From an uncultured Dehalococcoidia bacterium (GTDB taxonomy: Bacteria; Chloroflexota; Dehalococcoidia; Lucifugimonadales; G958296245), in NCBI GenBank assembly GCA_958296245.1, contig OY282458.1:124001-188000 (forward strand): 64,000 nt of DNA, read 5' to 3'. Position numbers and translations under genes: made by a program. Positions 17,463 through 27,035 of the stretch are shown here, one piece after another; positions within the stretch are counted from its first letter, which is position 1; each line of letters opens with the position of its first letter. The notes beneath the pieces were generated by a model that was not told where the DNA came from, did not search any database, and saw only the letters and a list, made by a program, of their open reading frames with translations.

Positions 17463-18794
17463 ATGGCTACGGCAATCACTCGGTGCTATGTCGACGAACA
17501 TCCTAAGTGTGCTGAGCGGTTCGCACAGGCCAAGGAGATGTTCCCCAACGGCGTGACGCACGACGCTAGGAATCAGAGTCCCTTCCCTTACTACGTGAGC
17601 CACGCGATTGGCCCCCACAAGTGGGATATCGACGGTCAGCGCATCATCGACTACAAGACCGGCCACGGGGCTTTGATACTCGGTCACTCCCACCCGGACG
17701 TGGTTGCCGCCGTGACCGAACAGATGAACAGAGGGACCCACTTCAGCGCTTCCACCGACCTGGAGATTCGCTGGGCCGGGCTCGTCCAACAGCTTGTGCC
17801 CTGCGCCGAGAAGGTGCGGTTCCACAGCTCGGGCACCGAGGCTACCATGATGGCCATGCGCATGGCGCGGGCGTACACCGGCAAGTCCAAGATCGTCAAG
17901 TTCGAAGACCATTTCCACGGCTGGCATGACTATGCCATGCCGGGCCAGGCCTCGGGGTTGGGCGGTATACCCAAGGAGATCCTCAACACGGTGATCGTGC
18001 TGCCGCCCAATGACATCTCCGTTGTGGAGGAGACGCTTGCGAACGACGGCGACGTCGCCGGGGTCATCCTGGAGCCGACCGGGTCTCACATGGGCCAGCG
18101 CCCCATCCGTCCGAGCTTCCTTTCCGAGCTGCGGGAAGTGACCCGGCATTTTGGGGTCGTGCTGATCTTCGACGAGGTCGTGACCGGATTCCGCACGTCC
18201 AAGGGCGGCGCTCAGGGCTACTACGGCGTCACCCCGGACCTATCGTCCTTTGCCAAGATTCTCGCCGGAGGGTTGCCCGGGGGGGCGGTTGCCGGCAGGG
18301 CTGATCTGATCGACATGATCCAACTCCGAGAAGATGCCGAGTTCAACCAGAACCAGCGCATAAGCCACAACGGCACGTTCAACGCGAATCCGCTGTCGGC
18401 GGCTGCCGGAAGCACCGCGCTCAATCTGATAGCCACCACGCCGGTCAACGACGTGGCCGACGCCATGGCGTCCCGGCTCAAGAGGGGGCTCAACGAGATG
18501 CTGTCCCGGATGGAAGCCCCCGGCTGCGCCAGCGGCGTCTCGTCGGCCATATTCCTTAAGCTGGGCGTCGACCACGAGTGCGACGGGGAGGTGTGCATCA
18601 TGTCGCCGGAGGACGAGCGAAAGGCCGAGGACGGGGCGCTAAAGGGCGCCCTCACAATGTCGATGTACACTCACGGCGTGGATTCAGGCCCCCGGTTCCT
18701 GCTCGGCGCCGCCCACTCTGAGCGCGACGTCGACGACACGGTTGAGGCTGCTGAGAGAGCCGTCCGCGATCTGCGGGACGAGGGGCTACTCTAG
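17463..18794 (+). CDS. Class III aminotransferase, glutamate-1-semialdehyde aminomutase-like
   Basis: This 443-residue PLP enzyme resembles HemL. It shows MFPNGVTHDARNQSPFP, GHGALILGHSHPDV, FHSSGTEATMMAMRMAR, FEDHFHGWHDYAMPG, LIFDEVVTGFR, and the PLP lysine in SSFAKILAGGLPGGAVAG. HemL makes 5-aminolevulinate for tetrapyrroles. Several relatives of similar length act on other amino substrates, and no other haem genes are near, so I keep the general name. The start ATG has GAGGAG upstream. The stop TAG runs into CAGGCTGCGGAAG. Confidence 0.87.
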   Translation: MATAITRCYVDEHPKCAERFAQAKEMFPNGVTHDARNQSPFPYYVSHAIGPHKWDIDGQRIIDYKTGHGALILGHSHPDVVAAVTEQMNRGTHFSASTDLEIRWAGLVQQLVPCAEKVRFHSSGTEATMMAMRMARAYTGKSKIVKFEDHFHGWHDYAMPGQASGLGGIPKEILNTVIVLPPNDISVVEETLANDGDVAGVILEPTGSHMGQRPIRPSFLSELREVTRHFGVVLIFDEVVTGFRTSKGGAQGYYGVTPDLSSFAKILAGGLPGGAVAGRADLIDMIQLREDAEFNQNQRISHNGTFNANPLSAAAGSTALNLIATTPVNDVADAMASRLKRGLNEMLSRMEAPGCASGVSSAIFLKLGVDHECDGEVCIMSPEDERKAEDGALKGALTMSMYTHGVDSGPRFLLGAAHSERDVDDTVEAAERAVRDLRDEGLL

Positions 18795-18867
18795 CAGGCT
18801 GCGGAAGGGTCCGCCCCTCAGCGAGGGCTGCCCCTCGGATGCCCGGGGTCTCTCTGCGCTCCACGCA

Positions 18868-18925
18868 TTCCCGCCCTTGGTAACTTGGGGCACAGCCCCC
18901 AGACCCCCTGCCAGCGGCGGGCTTC
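18868..18925 (-). repeat. Dispersed TIR element, copy E (core only)
   Basis: In reverse orientation this fragment has CCGCCCTTGGTAACTTGGGG, then CACAGCCCCCAGACCCCCTG. Both terminal repeats are missing. It lies in the 193-nt gap between the convergent aminotransferase and accDA genes. Confidence 0.7.
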
Positions 18926-18987
18926 CAGGCGTTCCGGTAAGCCCCGCCTGTCCGGGAGCGGCTCGGCACGGTTGCCGAGCGAACGGA

Positions 18988-20805
18988 CTAACGGTCGTCT
19001 TGGGTCGGGGGGGCGGCCTCTGATAGCGGTTCACTGTCGGGGGAGCGTTGTCCGTGGCGGGCGATACGGCGCACGCCGGTTGCAACCAGCCGTTGCAGGT
19101 AGTCGACCTCCCTGTCCACCGAGGCTCTGAAGTGGGACGAGTACTCGCCCATCTTGCGGAACTTCTTGTAACGCTGCTCGACCAGCCTTCGTTTGCTCTT
19201 CGACTGGAGGTCGGCGAGCTCACGCAGGAGCGCCGCGTGCAACTGGTTAGACGCTTCGACGGGGTTGACGTGGGCGCCGCCCGTCGGCTCTTGGACCACC
19301 GAGTCCACTATTCGCATCTCCTTGCAGTCTTGGGCCGTAAGCCTGAGCGACTCTGCGACGTCGCCGGCCCGGGTCTTGTCTTGGTATATGAGGCTGGCGG
19401 CGTCCTCGGGCGCGATTACGGTGTAGACGGCGTTTTCCATCATCAGGACGCGGTTGGCCACGGCAAGGGGCAGGGCGCCCTCGCTTCCTCCCTCGCCGAT
19501 GATCACGGCCAGCGACGGCGTTTCGACAGCGGCCATCTGCGCCATCGTCTCGGCAACGGTGTTGCCCAAGCCTCTCTGCTCGGCCTCTAGGCTGGTGTAG
19601 ATGCCCCGTGTGTCCAACAGCGTTATGACGGGCAGATCGAACTTGAGGGCAATGCGTAGGGCGCGCTGGGCCTTTCGGAGCCCTTCGGGCCGCGTCCAGC
19701 CGTCCGCGTCGCCGCCGCTTCCGCCTCGCTGCTGTCCGATGATGACGACTGTCTGACCTCCGAGCCGGCCCAGGCCGATCACCATGGAGGGGTCGTCGCT
19801 GTCGAGCCGGTCGCCCCTGAGCTCCACGAAGTTCGTCAGAATGCGGTCGAAGTAGTCTCTGGCAGTGGGCCGCCCGGCATGGCGCGCGAGTTGGACGGTG
19901 TCCCAGGCGGAGGGCGCCGCTGCCGGCTCCAGCGTCTCGCGCTTGCGCCGCGCGGCCAACGTGTATTGGGGTCCTAGAAGATCGAGCAGCGCCGAGAGGC
20001 GCTCGCGCAGGCGCTCCCGGTCTACGATTCCGTCCAGCAGGCCATGGCTCAGATGGGATTCGGCGGTCTGCGCGCCCTCGGGCACCGGATCCGTGCCCCG
20101 CTCCCTTATGGAGCGTATGGGGGCGAACCCGACTATCGCGCCCGGCTCCGCCAGGATCACGTCGGCCAGATTGGCGAAGCTGGCGTAGGCCTGGCCTGTG
20201 GCCGGATTGGAGAGGACGGTTATGAAGGGTAGACCCTTGGCGCTGAGTTTTCCCGCGGCTATGGTGGTCTTGGCCATCTGCATCAGGGAGAGTATCCCTT
20301 CCTGGATGCGGGCGCCGCCACTGGTTACGACGCCGACGACGGGTCTGTCGCGCTTGGCCGCGTACTCGAAGGCCAGCGCAACCTTCTCCCCGACCACGCA
20401 CCCCATGCTGCCGCCCATGAAGCCGAAGTCGAGCACTATGAGCACGACCGGGTTGCCGCCGATGGCCCCGGAGCCGGTGACCACTGCCTCCGTGAGGCCG
20501 GTGCGCCTCTGGTCGCGGAAGACGCGGTGCTTGTAGGGGACCCTGGAGGAGAAGGAGAGGGGATCGACGGACGTCACGGCCCGGTTGGTCTCGCGGAAGG
20601 CGCCCGGGTCGGCCAGGATGGCGATTCGCTCCCGCGCGGTAATGGAGTAGTGGAATCTGCAGGTTGGACAGACGCGGTAATGGGCAAAGGGCCCCGAGTC
20701 CGTCAGCGAAGATGCGCAGACGAAGCAGACGGCGCTAACGGACTCGTCCGTCTCTCGGTCCCGTTTGACGGCCGAACTGAGCATTCCAAGAACGTTCCGC
20801 ACCAC
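18988..20805 (-). CDS. accDA: Acetyl-CoA carboxylase carboxyltransferase, AccD-AccA fusion
   Basis: This protein transfers carboxyl from biotin to acetyl-CoA, making malonyl-CoA for fatty acids. The 605 residues combine the beta subunit (about 1-290) with a zinc ribbon CFVCASS...CPTCRFHY and GARIQEGILSLMQMAKT, and the alpha subunit (about 310-590) with RDYFDRILTNFVELRGDR, GWTRPEGLRKAQRA and GEGGSEGALPLAVANRV. Separate subunits are usual in E. coli; fusions occur in actinobacteria and Chloroflexota. It follows ftsK on the same strand, 69 nt away. No biotin carboxylase gene is in the window. Confidence 0.94.
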   Translation of the reverse strand: MVRNVLGMLSSAVKRDRETDESVSAVCFVCASSLTDSGPFAHYRVCPTCRFHYSITARERIAILADPGAFRETNRAVTSVDPLSFSSRVPYKHRVFRDQRRTGLTEAVVTGSGAIGGNPVVLIVLDFGFMGGSMGCVVGEKVALAFEYAAKRDRPVVGVVTSGGARIQEGILSLMQMAKTTIAAGKLSAKGLPFITVLSNPATGQAYASFANLADVILAEPGAIVGFAPIRSIRERGTDPVPEGAQTAESHLSHGLLDGIVDRERLRERLSALLDLLGPQYTLAARRKRETLEPAAAPSAWDTVQLARHAGRPTARDYFDRILTNFVELRGDRLDSDDPSMVIGLGRLGGQTVVIIGQQRGGSGGDADGWTRPEGLRKAQRALRIALKFDLPVITLLDTRGIYTSLEAEQRGLGNTVAETMAQMAAVETPSLAVIIGEGGSEGALPLAVANRVLMMENAVYTVIAPEDAASLIYQDKTRAGDVAESLRLTAQDCKEMRIVDSVVQEPTGGAHVNPVEASNQLHAALLRELADLQSKSKRRLVEQRYKKFRKMGEYSSHFRASVDREVDYLQRLVATGVRRIARHGQRSPDSEPLSEAAPPTQDDR

Positions 20806-20874
20806 TTCAGCGCCTCCGGCTCGGCTGATGAGACAGGGTAGCCGACGCCCGGATGGCTTGCGCGAGTGGTCCGG

Positions 20875-23800
20875 CTACGCACCGCCGATTATAACATCTC
20901 GTGACTTGGAGCCGTCGCCGGGTCCAACGATGCCCTCTTCCTCGAGCTGGTCCATCAGCCTGGCGGCCCTGGGATACCCGATGCGGAGTTTGCGTTGCAA
21001 TAGGGAGGTTGACAGCTTCTTCTGGGTGTAGGCCAGCTCAATCGCCTTGTCCAGCATCTCGTCGCGCTGCTCGTCCTCGTCGTCCTCGTCCTGCCCCTCC
21101 TCGCCCTCCGCGTCTCCTACGGAGTGCAGGTGGACCGGCGGGATGGGGCCTCTTGGCGTGGAGCGCCAGAAGTTTACGACGTCGTCCACTTCAGTGTCGG
21201 AGATATAGACCCCCTGGACCCTCTCGGGCCGAGCCGCGTCCACTGCCAGGTAGAGCATGTCGCCGCGTCCGAGCAGCCTTTCGGCGCCGGCCGAGTCTAG
21301 TATGGTGCGCGAGTCGATCTGGGAGGTCAGCCCGAAGGAGACCCTGCTGGGGAAATTGGCCTTGATCAGCCCGGTTATCACGTCCACCGAGGGCCTCTGG
21401 GTGGCGACTACCAAGTGGATGCCGGTTGCGCGCCCGAGCTGGGCCAAGCGGCACAGGGACTGTTCGACGTCGAACGACGCCGTCATCATCAGGTCGGCAA
21501 GCTCATCTATTGCGACGACCAAGTACGGCATCTTTTCAGAAGTCTTCTCGTTGAAGCTGCTGATATTGCGGACGCCTACGTCCTCCATGCGCCGGTATCT
21601 GTCCGACATCTCACGTATCAGCCCCTTCAGGAGACCCACGACTTGGTCTGTCTCGGTCACGACCGGGGTCAGCAGGTGGGGTATTCCGTTGTAGGGCGTG
21701 AGTTCCACGCGCTTCGGATCCACCAGCAGCAGCCGGACTTCTTCGGGGGTCCTTTCCATGAGCAGGCAAGAGACGACGGTGTTGATGAACACGCTCTTGC
21801 CGCTTCCGGTTGCTCCGGCGACGAGTAGATGCGGCATCTTCGCCAAGTCGACGACTACGGTTTCCCCACCGCTGCCCTTCCCAAAGGCGATGGGCAGCTT
21901 GGCAGATCCGCGCAGGGCCTTGAACTCGCGGGTCTGCATCAGATTTCGGAGAGTGACCAGGCTGGACCTGGGATTGGGGACTTCGATCCCCACGAGCGCT
22001 TTGCCCATTACCGGCGTTTCGATGCGCAGGCTGGGCGTTTTCAGGGCGAGGGATAGGTCCTTCTCCCTCGAGGTAATGCTGCCCACTTTGACGCGCGTCC
22101 TGGTCTCGACCCTGCTCATTATCGGCCTGCCGGCCTCGTCGCGCTTTGGGTTTCCGTCCTCGTCGGTCACCCTGACGTGCTTGTACTTGCGCACCCAACC
22201 GGGGGCCAAGCCGTACATCGTCACGGTCGGCCCCGGGCTGACCTCGCCGATCTCGACCTCAACCCCGTAGTCGGCGAGGGTCTCCGTAATGGTCTGGGCC
22301 GTGCCTGCCATCTCCTCGTGCGATATGCCGCCTTCGTTGGCGTCTACCAGCAGGCCCATGCTGGGCAGATCCCAAGCGGTTTCCGCCGAGGATTGCTCGA
22401 TCACCTCCGGGGACTGTTCGATCACCTCCGGGGGTTGCTCGATCATCTCCGGGGGCTGCTCGATCACCTCGGCGGTGTCGGCAGCCTCTTGGTCAGGCTC
22501 GCCGGGATCGAGTATGGGGTCTTGGGCCTCACGCCCGTTGTGGTCCGGTTGGTCCTGCCAGAACCGGTTGCGCTTGATCGGTTGCGGCTGTGGCAGGCTA
22601 ATGGCGGTAAGACCGCCGTTGCGGGCCGCCGGGGGGCTGATGACGTCGTCTTCAGGGTCGAATGCCTCGGTGACCGCGCTGACGGCCCGTTCAGGGCGTC
22701 CTTGGGGCAACGCGTGCGTCGTGGAGCCTGCGGGCAGGGGCTCGGTGTCGTCCCGGTCCTCGACGATGACCGCCGACGCGGCTTCGGGCGGCGTCATGAG
22801 GGAGACCTTCCGCGCAAGCGCGGCAGAGCCAACGTGTTCGGGCAGGGCCGGTATCTCGGGGGCCTGCGCTAGGGCCGGGGAGCCTCGGTGTTCGGGCAAG
22901 GCAGGCGTCTCGGCGGCTTGCGCGAGGGCCGGGGAAGCTCGGTGTTCGGGCAGGGCAGGCGTCTCGGCGGCTTGCGCTAAGGCCGGGGAGCCTCGGTGTT
23001 CGGGCAAGGCCTTGGCCTCGGGGGCCTGCGCTAGGGCCGGGGAGCCTCGGTGTTCGGGCAGGGCAGGCGTCTCGGGGGCCTGTGCTAGGGCGGGGGAGCC
23101 TCGGTGTTCAGGCAGGGCCGGCGTCTCAGCGGCCTGCGCTAGGGCCGGGGAGCCACGGTGTCCGGGCAGGGCCGGCGTCTCGGCGGCCTGCGCTAGGGCG
23201 GGGGAACGTTCGTCCTCTGTCTGCTCCGCATGTCCGGCGCTGCCGGTGCGTAGCTCTGTGTCGCCTAGTAGGATTCTCGATAGCACTCCGCCCGATCTGG
23301 GGGGCGACGGTGCAGTTACGGGCGGCGCCGGCGTGTATTCGGGCATCTCCGAGGGCTTGGGAGGCTCGGCGGGCGGCTCGCTCTGTGAGTTGGGAATCTC
23401 CGCTGAGGGTGTGGGGCGCTCCCTCTTCTTGAAGGCGCGCGACGCCAGGGAGGCGACGGCGCTTCCAACGATGGCAGAGAAGACGTAGACGTAGACGAGC
23501 CCCCGCGCGCCCCAGCCTGCCACCATCCATGCTCCCTTGGGGGAGACGATGACGCACGCGATGAGGAAGACTATCCCCACCCTTGCTATCTGGAATATCG
23601 TACCGGAGCCCGCGATAGCCTCGCCGAGAGCGCCCCCAAGGGTCCGCGAGTCGTACGTAGTGAAGGCTGACAGGATGCCGTCGTCCGGTTGGAAGAACGA
23701 CAGGGCGCCGATCGCGGATAGCGTGAAGACCGCGGCGCCGATCCACAGCTTGAAGTGGCGCATTAGGCGCGGGTTCACGCCCAGCACGATGGCCGCGGCG

Positions 23801-24000
23801 GCCAGCCAGAGCCCCGCAGGCACGACCCCCAGACCGAGGGCGCCGCGGACCGTCTCGCTGGCGGCGACGACCGCGTTGCTCAACTCTGCTCGGCGCCAGT
23901 AACCCAAGCCGGCCGCGGCAGCCAGGGTAATTAGGACAGCCGCCAAGCCGTAGGGATTGGAGACGAGCTTACGCGAGAATCGTGCCAATGTTCCGAACAT
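20875..24000 (-). CDS. ftsK: DNA translocase FtsK/SpoIIIE with repetitive linker
   Basis: This membrane-anchored DNA pump moves chromosome ends through the division septum. The N-terminus has four or so hydrophobic segments (about residues 15-200). A long low-complexity Pro/Ala/Glu linker follows, with seven 18-residue repeats and four copies of a 7-residue EVIEQPP repeat. The alpha/beta motor follows with Walker A GATGSGKSVFIN, Walker B YLVVAIDELADLMM and VVATQRPSVDVITG. The gamma winged helix at the end reads KLSTSLLQRKLRIGYPRAARL. I choose ATG 23998-24000 (MFGTLARF); the frame is open to GTG 24058-24060. RNase J is just upstream. Confidence 0.94.
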   Translation of the reverse strand: MFGTLARFSRKLVSNPYGLAAVLITLAAAAGLGYWRRAELSNAVVAASETVRGALGLGVVPAGLWLAAAAIVLGVNPRLMRHFKLWIGAAVFTLSAIGALSFFQPDDGILSAFTTYDSRTLGGALGEAIAGSGTIFQIARVGIVFLIACVIVSPKGAWMVAGWGARGLVYVYVFSAIVGSAVASLASRAFKKRERPTPSAEIPNSQSEPPAEPPKPSEMPEYTPAPPVTAPSPPRSGGVLSRILLGDTELRTGSAGHAEQTEDERSPALAQAAETPALPGHRGSPALAQAAETPALPEHRGSPALAQAPETPALPEHRGSPALAQAPEAKALPEHRGSPALAQAAETPALPEHRASPALAQAAETPALPEHRGSPALAQAPEIPALPEHVGSAALARKVSLMTPPEAASAVIVEDRDDTEPLPAGSTTHALPQGRPERAVSAVTEAFDPEDDVISPPAARNGGLTAISLPQPQPIKRNRFWQDQPDHNGREAQDPILDPGEPDQEAADTAEVIEQPPEMIEQPPEVIEQSPEVIEQSSAETAWDLPSMGLLVDANEGGISHEEMAGTAQTITETLADYGVEVEIGEVSPGPTVTMYGLAPGWVRKYKHVRVTDEDGNPKRDEAGRPIMSRVETRTRVKVGSITSREKDLSLALKTPSLRIETPVMGKALVGIEVPNPRSSLVTLRNLMQTREFKALRGSAKLPIAFGKGSGGETVVVDLAKMPHLLVAGATGSGKSVFINTVVSCLLMERTPEEVRLLLVDPKRVELTPYNGIPHLLTPVVTETDQVVGLLKGLIREMSDRYRRMEDVGVRNISSFNEKTSEKMPYLVVAIDELADLMMTASFDVEQSLCRLAQLGRATGIHLVVATQRPSVDVITGLIKANFPSRVSFGLTSQIDSRTILDSAGAERLLGRGDMLYLAVDAARPERVQGVYISDTEVDDVVNFWRSTPRGPIPPVHLHSVGDAEGEEGQDEDDEDEQRDEMLDKAIELAYTQKKLSTSLLQRKLRIGYPRAARLMDQLEEEGIVGPGDGSKSRDVIIGGA
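22828..23205 (-). repeat. 54-bp coding tandem repeat in ftsK (7 units)
   Basis: Seven in-frame copies encode SPALAQAAETPALPEHRG with a few substitutions (G/E, A/P, TP/AK/IP). The units are nearly identical in DNA, so the array probably changes length by slippage or recombination. Confidence 0.9.
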
Positions 24001-24088
24001 ACTCCAGGCCACCCCTAAAGCGAGTGTGGGCTGCCTGTTGGGGCAGGCGGCCCCGTACACGGCAAGAGCCGGTCGGGCCGGGTTCCCT

Positions 24089-25747
24089 CTATACCGGGTC
24101 TATCTGGACGATTATCGTTGGACGCCGCCCGGTCTCCTCGTAGAGGAAGCTGGCGACGGCTTTGGAGACCTCAGCCCTTCTACTTCCCAAGTCTTGGCTG
24201 AAGTCTAAGTCTTGTTCTAGGACGGAATAGGCCATTTCTGCGGCGTTTTTGAAGAAGGCGTCGGAGTCATCCAGTTCGACCAAGCCCCTCGACGTCAGGG
24301 TGGGCAGTCGAACCGGCCTACCGGTGTGGCTGTCGATGGAGGCTGTGACTACCACAACCCCGTTGCGAGCTAGGCGGCGGCGTTGCTCGATCACGCCGCT
24401 GTCCATGCCCCAGACGTGGCGTCCATCCACGAAGATATGGCCGGCGGGCGCCGTGCCCGCGAGGCGTCCGAAGTCGCTCCTCAGTTCCAGCACGTCTCCA
24501 TCCTCGAGCACGAAGACGTTCTCGGGAGCGACGCCCGTCGCTCGGGCCAGGTCCGCATGTGCTGCCAGGTGTCTATACTCGCCGTGGACCGGGACGAAGA
24601 ATTGGGGTCTCACGAGGCTGAGCACCATTTTCAGTTCTTCGCGGCTGGCGTGGCCGTGCACGTGGACTGTGGCGGTGCGGCTGTGCAGCACGGTGGCGCC
24701 CTGCCGCACCAGATTATCTATGGTGCGCGCGACGAGGGTTTCATTTCCCGGGATCGGCGAGGCGGAGATCACTACCGTATCCCCTGGGACGACCTCTATG
24801 CCCTGGTGCTCTCGGTTCGCGATTCTCACGAGCGCTGACGTCGGCTCCCCCTGGGCTCCTGTGGCGAGTACGACGACCTCGTCGAGCGGCAGATTTTGGG
24901 CGTCGTTCAAGGACATGACCGTTCCGGCGGGTGCTTGCAGGTATCCCATGTTGGTCGCCATGCGGACGTTGTTGTTCATGCTCCGTCCGACGACGGCCAC
25001 CTTCCGCCCGTGGCGGACTGCCGCATCGATGACCTGCTGCATGCGGGAGATCAGGGAGGCGAAGGTGGCCACCATGACGCGCCCTTCGGCTCTGGAGATG
25101 ACCCTATCGAGCGCGTCGCCCACGACCTGCTCCGATTGGGTATAGCCCTCGATCTCGGCGTAAGTGGAGTCGGAGCACATGAGGATCACGCCTTCAGCCG
25201 CGAAGCGGGCGAGGGAGGCGAACTCGGATGGCCTGCCGTGCGCCGGGGTGTGGTCGATCTTGAAGTCGCCGGTATGCACGACGACCCCCAAGGGCGTGCG
25301 CACGGCGATCCCCATGGCGTCCGGTATCGAGTGGCACACGCGGAAGAACTCGATCCCGAAGCGGCCTATTCTGAGGGGAGAGTTCGGCTCTACCACGTTG
25401 AGCCGCGCATCGCGGATCTGGCCGTGCTCACGCAGCTTGACGGTGATCAGGCCGTGGGTAAGCCGCGAGGCGTAGACGGGCACGTCCAGTTCGGGCAGCA
25501 CGTAGGGCAGGGCCCCGATGTGGTCCTCGTGGCCGTGGGTAATCAGTATGGCCTTCAGCTTGTGCCTGTTCTCTACCAGGTAGCTGATGTCGGGAATGAC
25601 GAGGTCTACGCCCGGCATCCCCTCCTCCGGGAAGAGTATGCCTGCGTCGATGACGACCATCTCGCCATCGTACTCCAGGGCCATCATGTTCTTGCCTATT
25701 TCGCCGAGCCCGCCTAGGGGCACGACACGCAACGGGGTTTCAGACAT
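24089..25747 (-). CDS. rnj: Ribonuclease J
   Basis: This enzyme has 5'-3' exonuclease and endonuclease activity in mRNA decay and rRNA processing. The metallo-beta-lactamase core has ITHGHEDHIGALPYVL and VVHTGDFKIDHTP. The beta-CASP part has SDSTYAEIEGYT, MVATFASLISRMQQV and VVLATGAQGEPTSAL. The mRNA-specificity motif HVHGHASREELK and the C-terminal domain follow (ends at about residue 552). I choose ATG 25745-25747 (MSETPLRV) because GGAAG sits 8 nt upstream; TTG 25760-25762 would add five residues. It is upstream of ftsK on the same strand. Confidence 0.95.
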   Translation of the reverse strand: MSETPLRVVPLGGLGEIGKNMMALEYDGEMVVIDAGILFPEEGMPGVDLVIPDISYLVENRHKLKAILITHGHEDHIGALPYVLPELDVPVYASRLTHGLITVKLREHGQIRDARLNVVEPNSPLRIGRFGIEFFRVCHSIPDAMGIAVRTPLGVVVHTGDFKIDHTPAHGRPSEFASLARFAAEGVILMCSDSTYAEIEGYTQSEQVVGDALDRVISRAEGRVMVATFASLISRMQQVIDAAVRHGRKVAVVGRSMNNNVRMATNMGYLQAPAGTVMSLNDAQNLPLDEVVVLATGAQGEPTSALVRIANREHQGIEVVPGDTVVISASPIPGNETLVARTIDNLVRQGATVLHSRTATVHVHGHASREELKMVLSLVRPQFFVPVHGEYRHLAAHADLARATGVAPENVFVLEDGDVLELRSDFGRLAGTAPAGHIFVDGRHVWGMDSGVIEQRRRLARNGVVVVTASIDSHTGRPVRLPTLTSRGLVELDDSDAFFKNAAEMAYSVLEQDLDFSQDLGSRRAEVSKAVASFLYEETGRRPTIIVQIDPV

Positions 25748-25813
25748 TTGCAGTACTTCCAATCAGGGGTATTTAGGATGCGGTCCAGGCCGGCGGATAC
25801 GGCGCCGGCTTAT

Positions 25814-26416
25814 TTAGAGGAGGCTGAGTTGCTCCGACTGTTCGGCCTCCTCGGTACGTGAAGACGACAGGTCTTCCTGGAGTAGCAGGGCCAGGTTCCG
25901 GAAGTCCTGTTCGAGGGCGGAGCGGAGGTTGCCGTTCCGCAGGGCGGCGGCCGGGTGGTACATCGGGTAGACGGTGAGACCGTTCCAGGGTCTGGGCTTT
26001 CCGCGAGCCTTTCCGATGGGCTCGTCCGGGAAGAATTTTGAGAACGAATAGCGGCCCAGGGCCACTAAGACCCTTGGCGAGATCATCTCGATCTGTTCGT
26101 CCAAGAACGGCTTGCAGGCGGCTATTTCGCCTGGCAGGGGGTCTCGGTTGTTGGGTGGACGACACTTGACCATGTTGGTGATGTATACGTCCTTGCGGTC
26201 TAAGCCCACGGAGGCGAGCAGCTGATCTAGGAGTTGGCCGGCCGGCCCCACGAAGGGGCGGCCCTGCTGGTCTTCGTAGAAGCCGGGGCCTTCTCCCACG
26301 AATACGACGTCGGCGTTTCGGGAACCCTCACCCGGCACCGCGTTTGTCCGTTTTCGGGACAGTGTGCACCGGGTACAGGTGTTGACACGCTGTATCAGCG
26401 CGTCAAAGTCAGACAT
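25814..26416 (-). CDS. Uracil-DNA glycosylase, family 4 (Fe-S)
   Basis: This enzyme removes uracil from DNA after cytosine deamination. The 200-residue protein carries the four cluster cysteines in CTRCTLS, KCRPPNNRDP and IAACKPFL, the catalytic motif GEGPGFYEDQQGRPFVG, and the C-terminal MYHPAAALRN loop. The start is ATG 26414-26416 (MSDFDALI) with GCGAGG upstream; the frame extends further upstream without support. It is 66 nt upstream of RNase J on the same strand. Confidence 0.93.
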   Translation of the reverse strand: MSDFDALIQRVNTCTRCTLSRKRTNAVPGEGSRNADVVFVGEGPGFYEDQQGRPFVGPAGQLLDQLLASVGLDRKDVYITNMVKCRPPNNRDPLPGEIAACKPFLDEQIEMISPRVLVALGRYSFSKFFPDEPIGKARGKPRPWNGLTVYPMYHPAAALRNGNLRSALEQDFRNLALLLQEDLSSSRTEEAEQSEQLSLL

Positions 26417-26595
26417 GGCAACCTCGCACAGTGTAACGGCTAGGTGAATCCTAACCCACGGTACCGCCTCAATCAAGGCGCTGTGGTCGTGGGAGTCTGG
26501 CGCTTCGTTCGGAATGACATTGGGAGAGTTCTCACGATTCGACTGATAGAGGCTAAACAGTTACTGGCGTCCCTCGGATATAATCCTAATCTGAA

Positions 26596-26712
26596 ACTGT
26601 TCAGACTCTGTGAGACCAGAGAGGAAAATCCAGAAGAGGTTGTCTCCTCTGACAGGGGGTCTGGGGGCTGTGCCCCCAGTTACCAAGGGGCGGGCGGGTG
26701 GGATCTAAAGAG
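26596..26712 (+). repeat. Dispersed TIR element, copy F (right end lost)
   Basis: The left terminal repeat ACTGTTCAGACTCTGTGAG at 26596-26614 is identical to that of copy A. The perfect core hairpin and CAAGGGGCGGGCGGGTGG follow. It ends near GGATCTAAAGA, next to CCGCAGCCTGATAA. It fills much of 26417-26765; nothing else is seen there. Confidence 0.8.
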
Positions 26713-26765
26713 GCGTCTCCCCGCAGCCTGATAAAGTACCATCTACGCAGTGCAGGGAGGGTGTC

Positions 26766-27035
26766 ATGCAAGTGTTCTGGCGACAGGCCCGCCGGGGCGA
26801 GCGCCTCGTGCTTATCATGGACGACGGGAGCGAACAGGAGATCGGCGGGGTCCGAGAAACGAAGCGCGGGTTCGATGCGTTCGCAAAGACCTTCGGATAC
26901 GACCCTGGGCGGGCGGTCAAGGGCCTAGAGACCATGGACGAGGGGAAGCGTTTCGTCGAGTCGTTCAGCCCCTGGGAGATGTTCGGCGTCTACGAAGCGC
27001 AGGTAGACCCCGAGGTGAGGCCGGCCGAGACGTGA
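26766..27035 (+). CDS. Conserved-looking small protein, 89 aa, unknown
   Basis: I do not recognise this protein. It starts with a beta-rich stretch (MQVFWRQARRGERLVLIMDDG), then SPWEMFGVYEAQ near the C-terminus; it is acidic overall and soluble. GGAGGGTGTC precedes the ATG. The stop overlaps the next start as GTGA, coupling it to the F420:NADP oxidoreductase, so it may serve the same redox process. Base use is like its neighbours. Confidence 0.6.
   Translation: MQVFWRQARRGERLVLIMDDGSEQEIGGVRETKRGFDAFAKTFGYDPGRAVKGLETMDEGKRFVESFSPWEMFGVYEAQVDPEVRPAET

Noticed and set aside
26750-27031. Longer npdG reading from 26750
   Set aside because: This part overlaps the 89-aa gene in another frame; the Rossmann domain begins at GTG 27032, coupled by GTGA.
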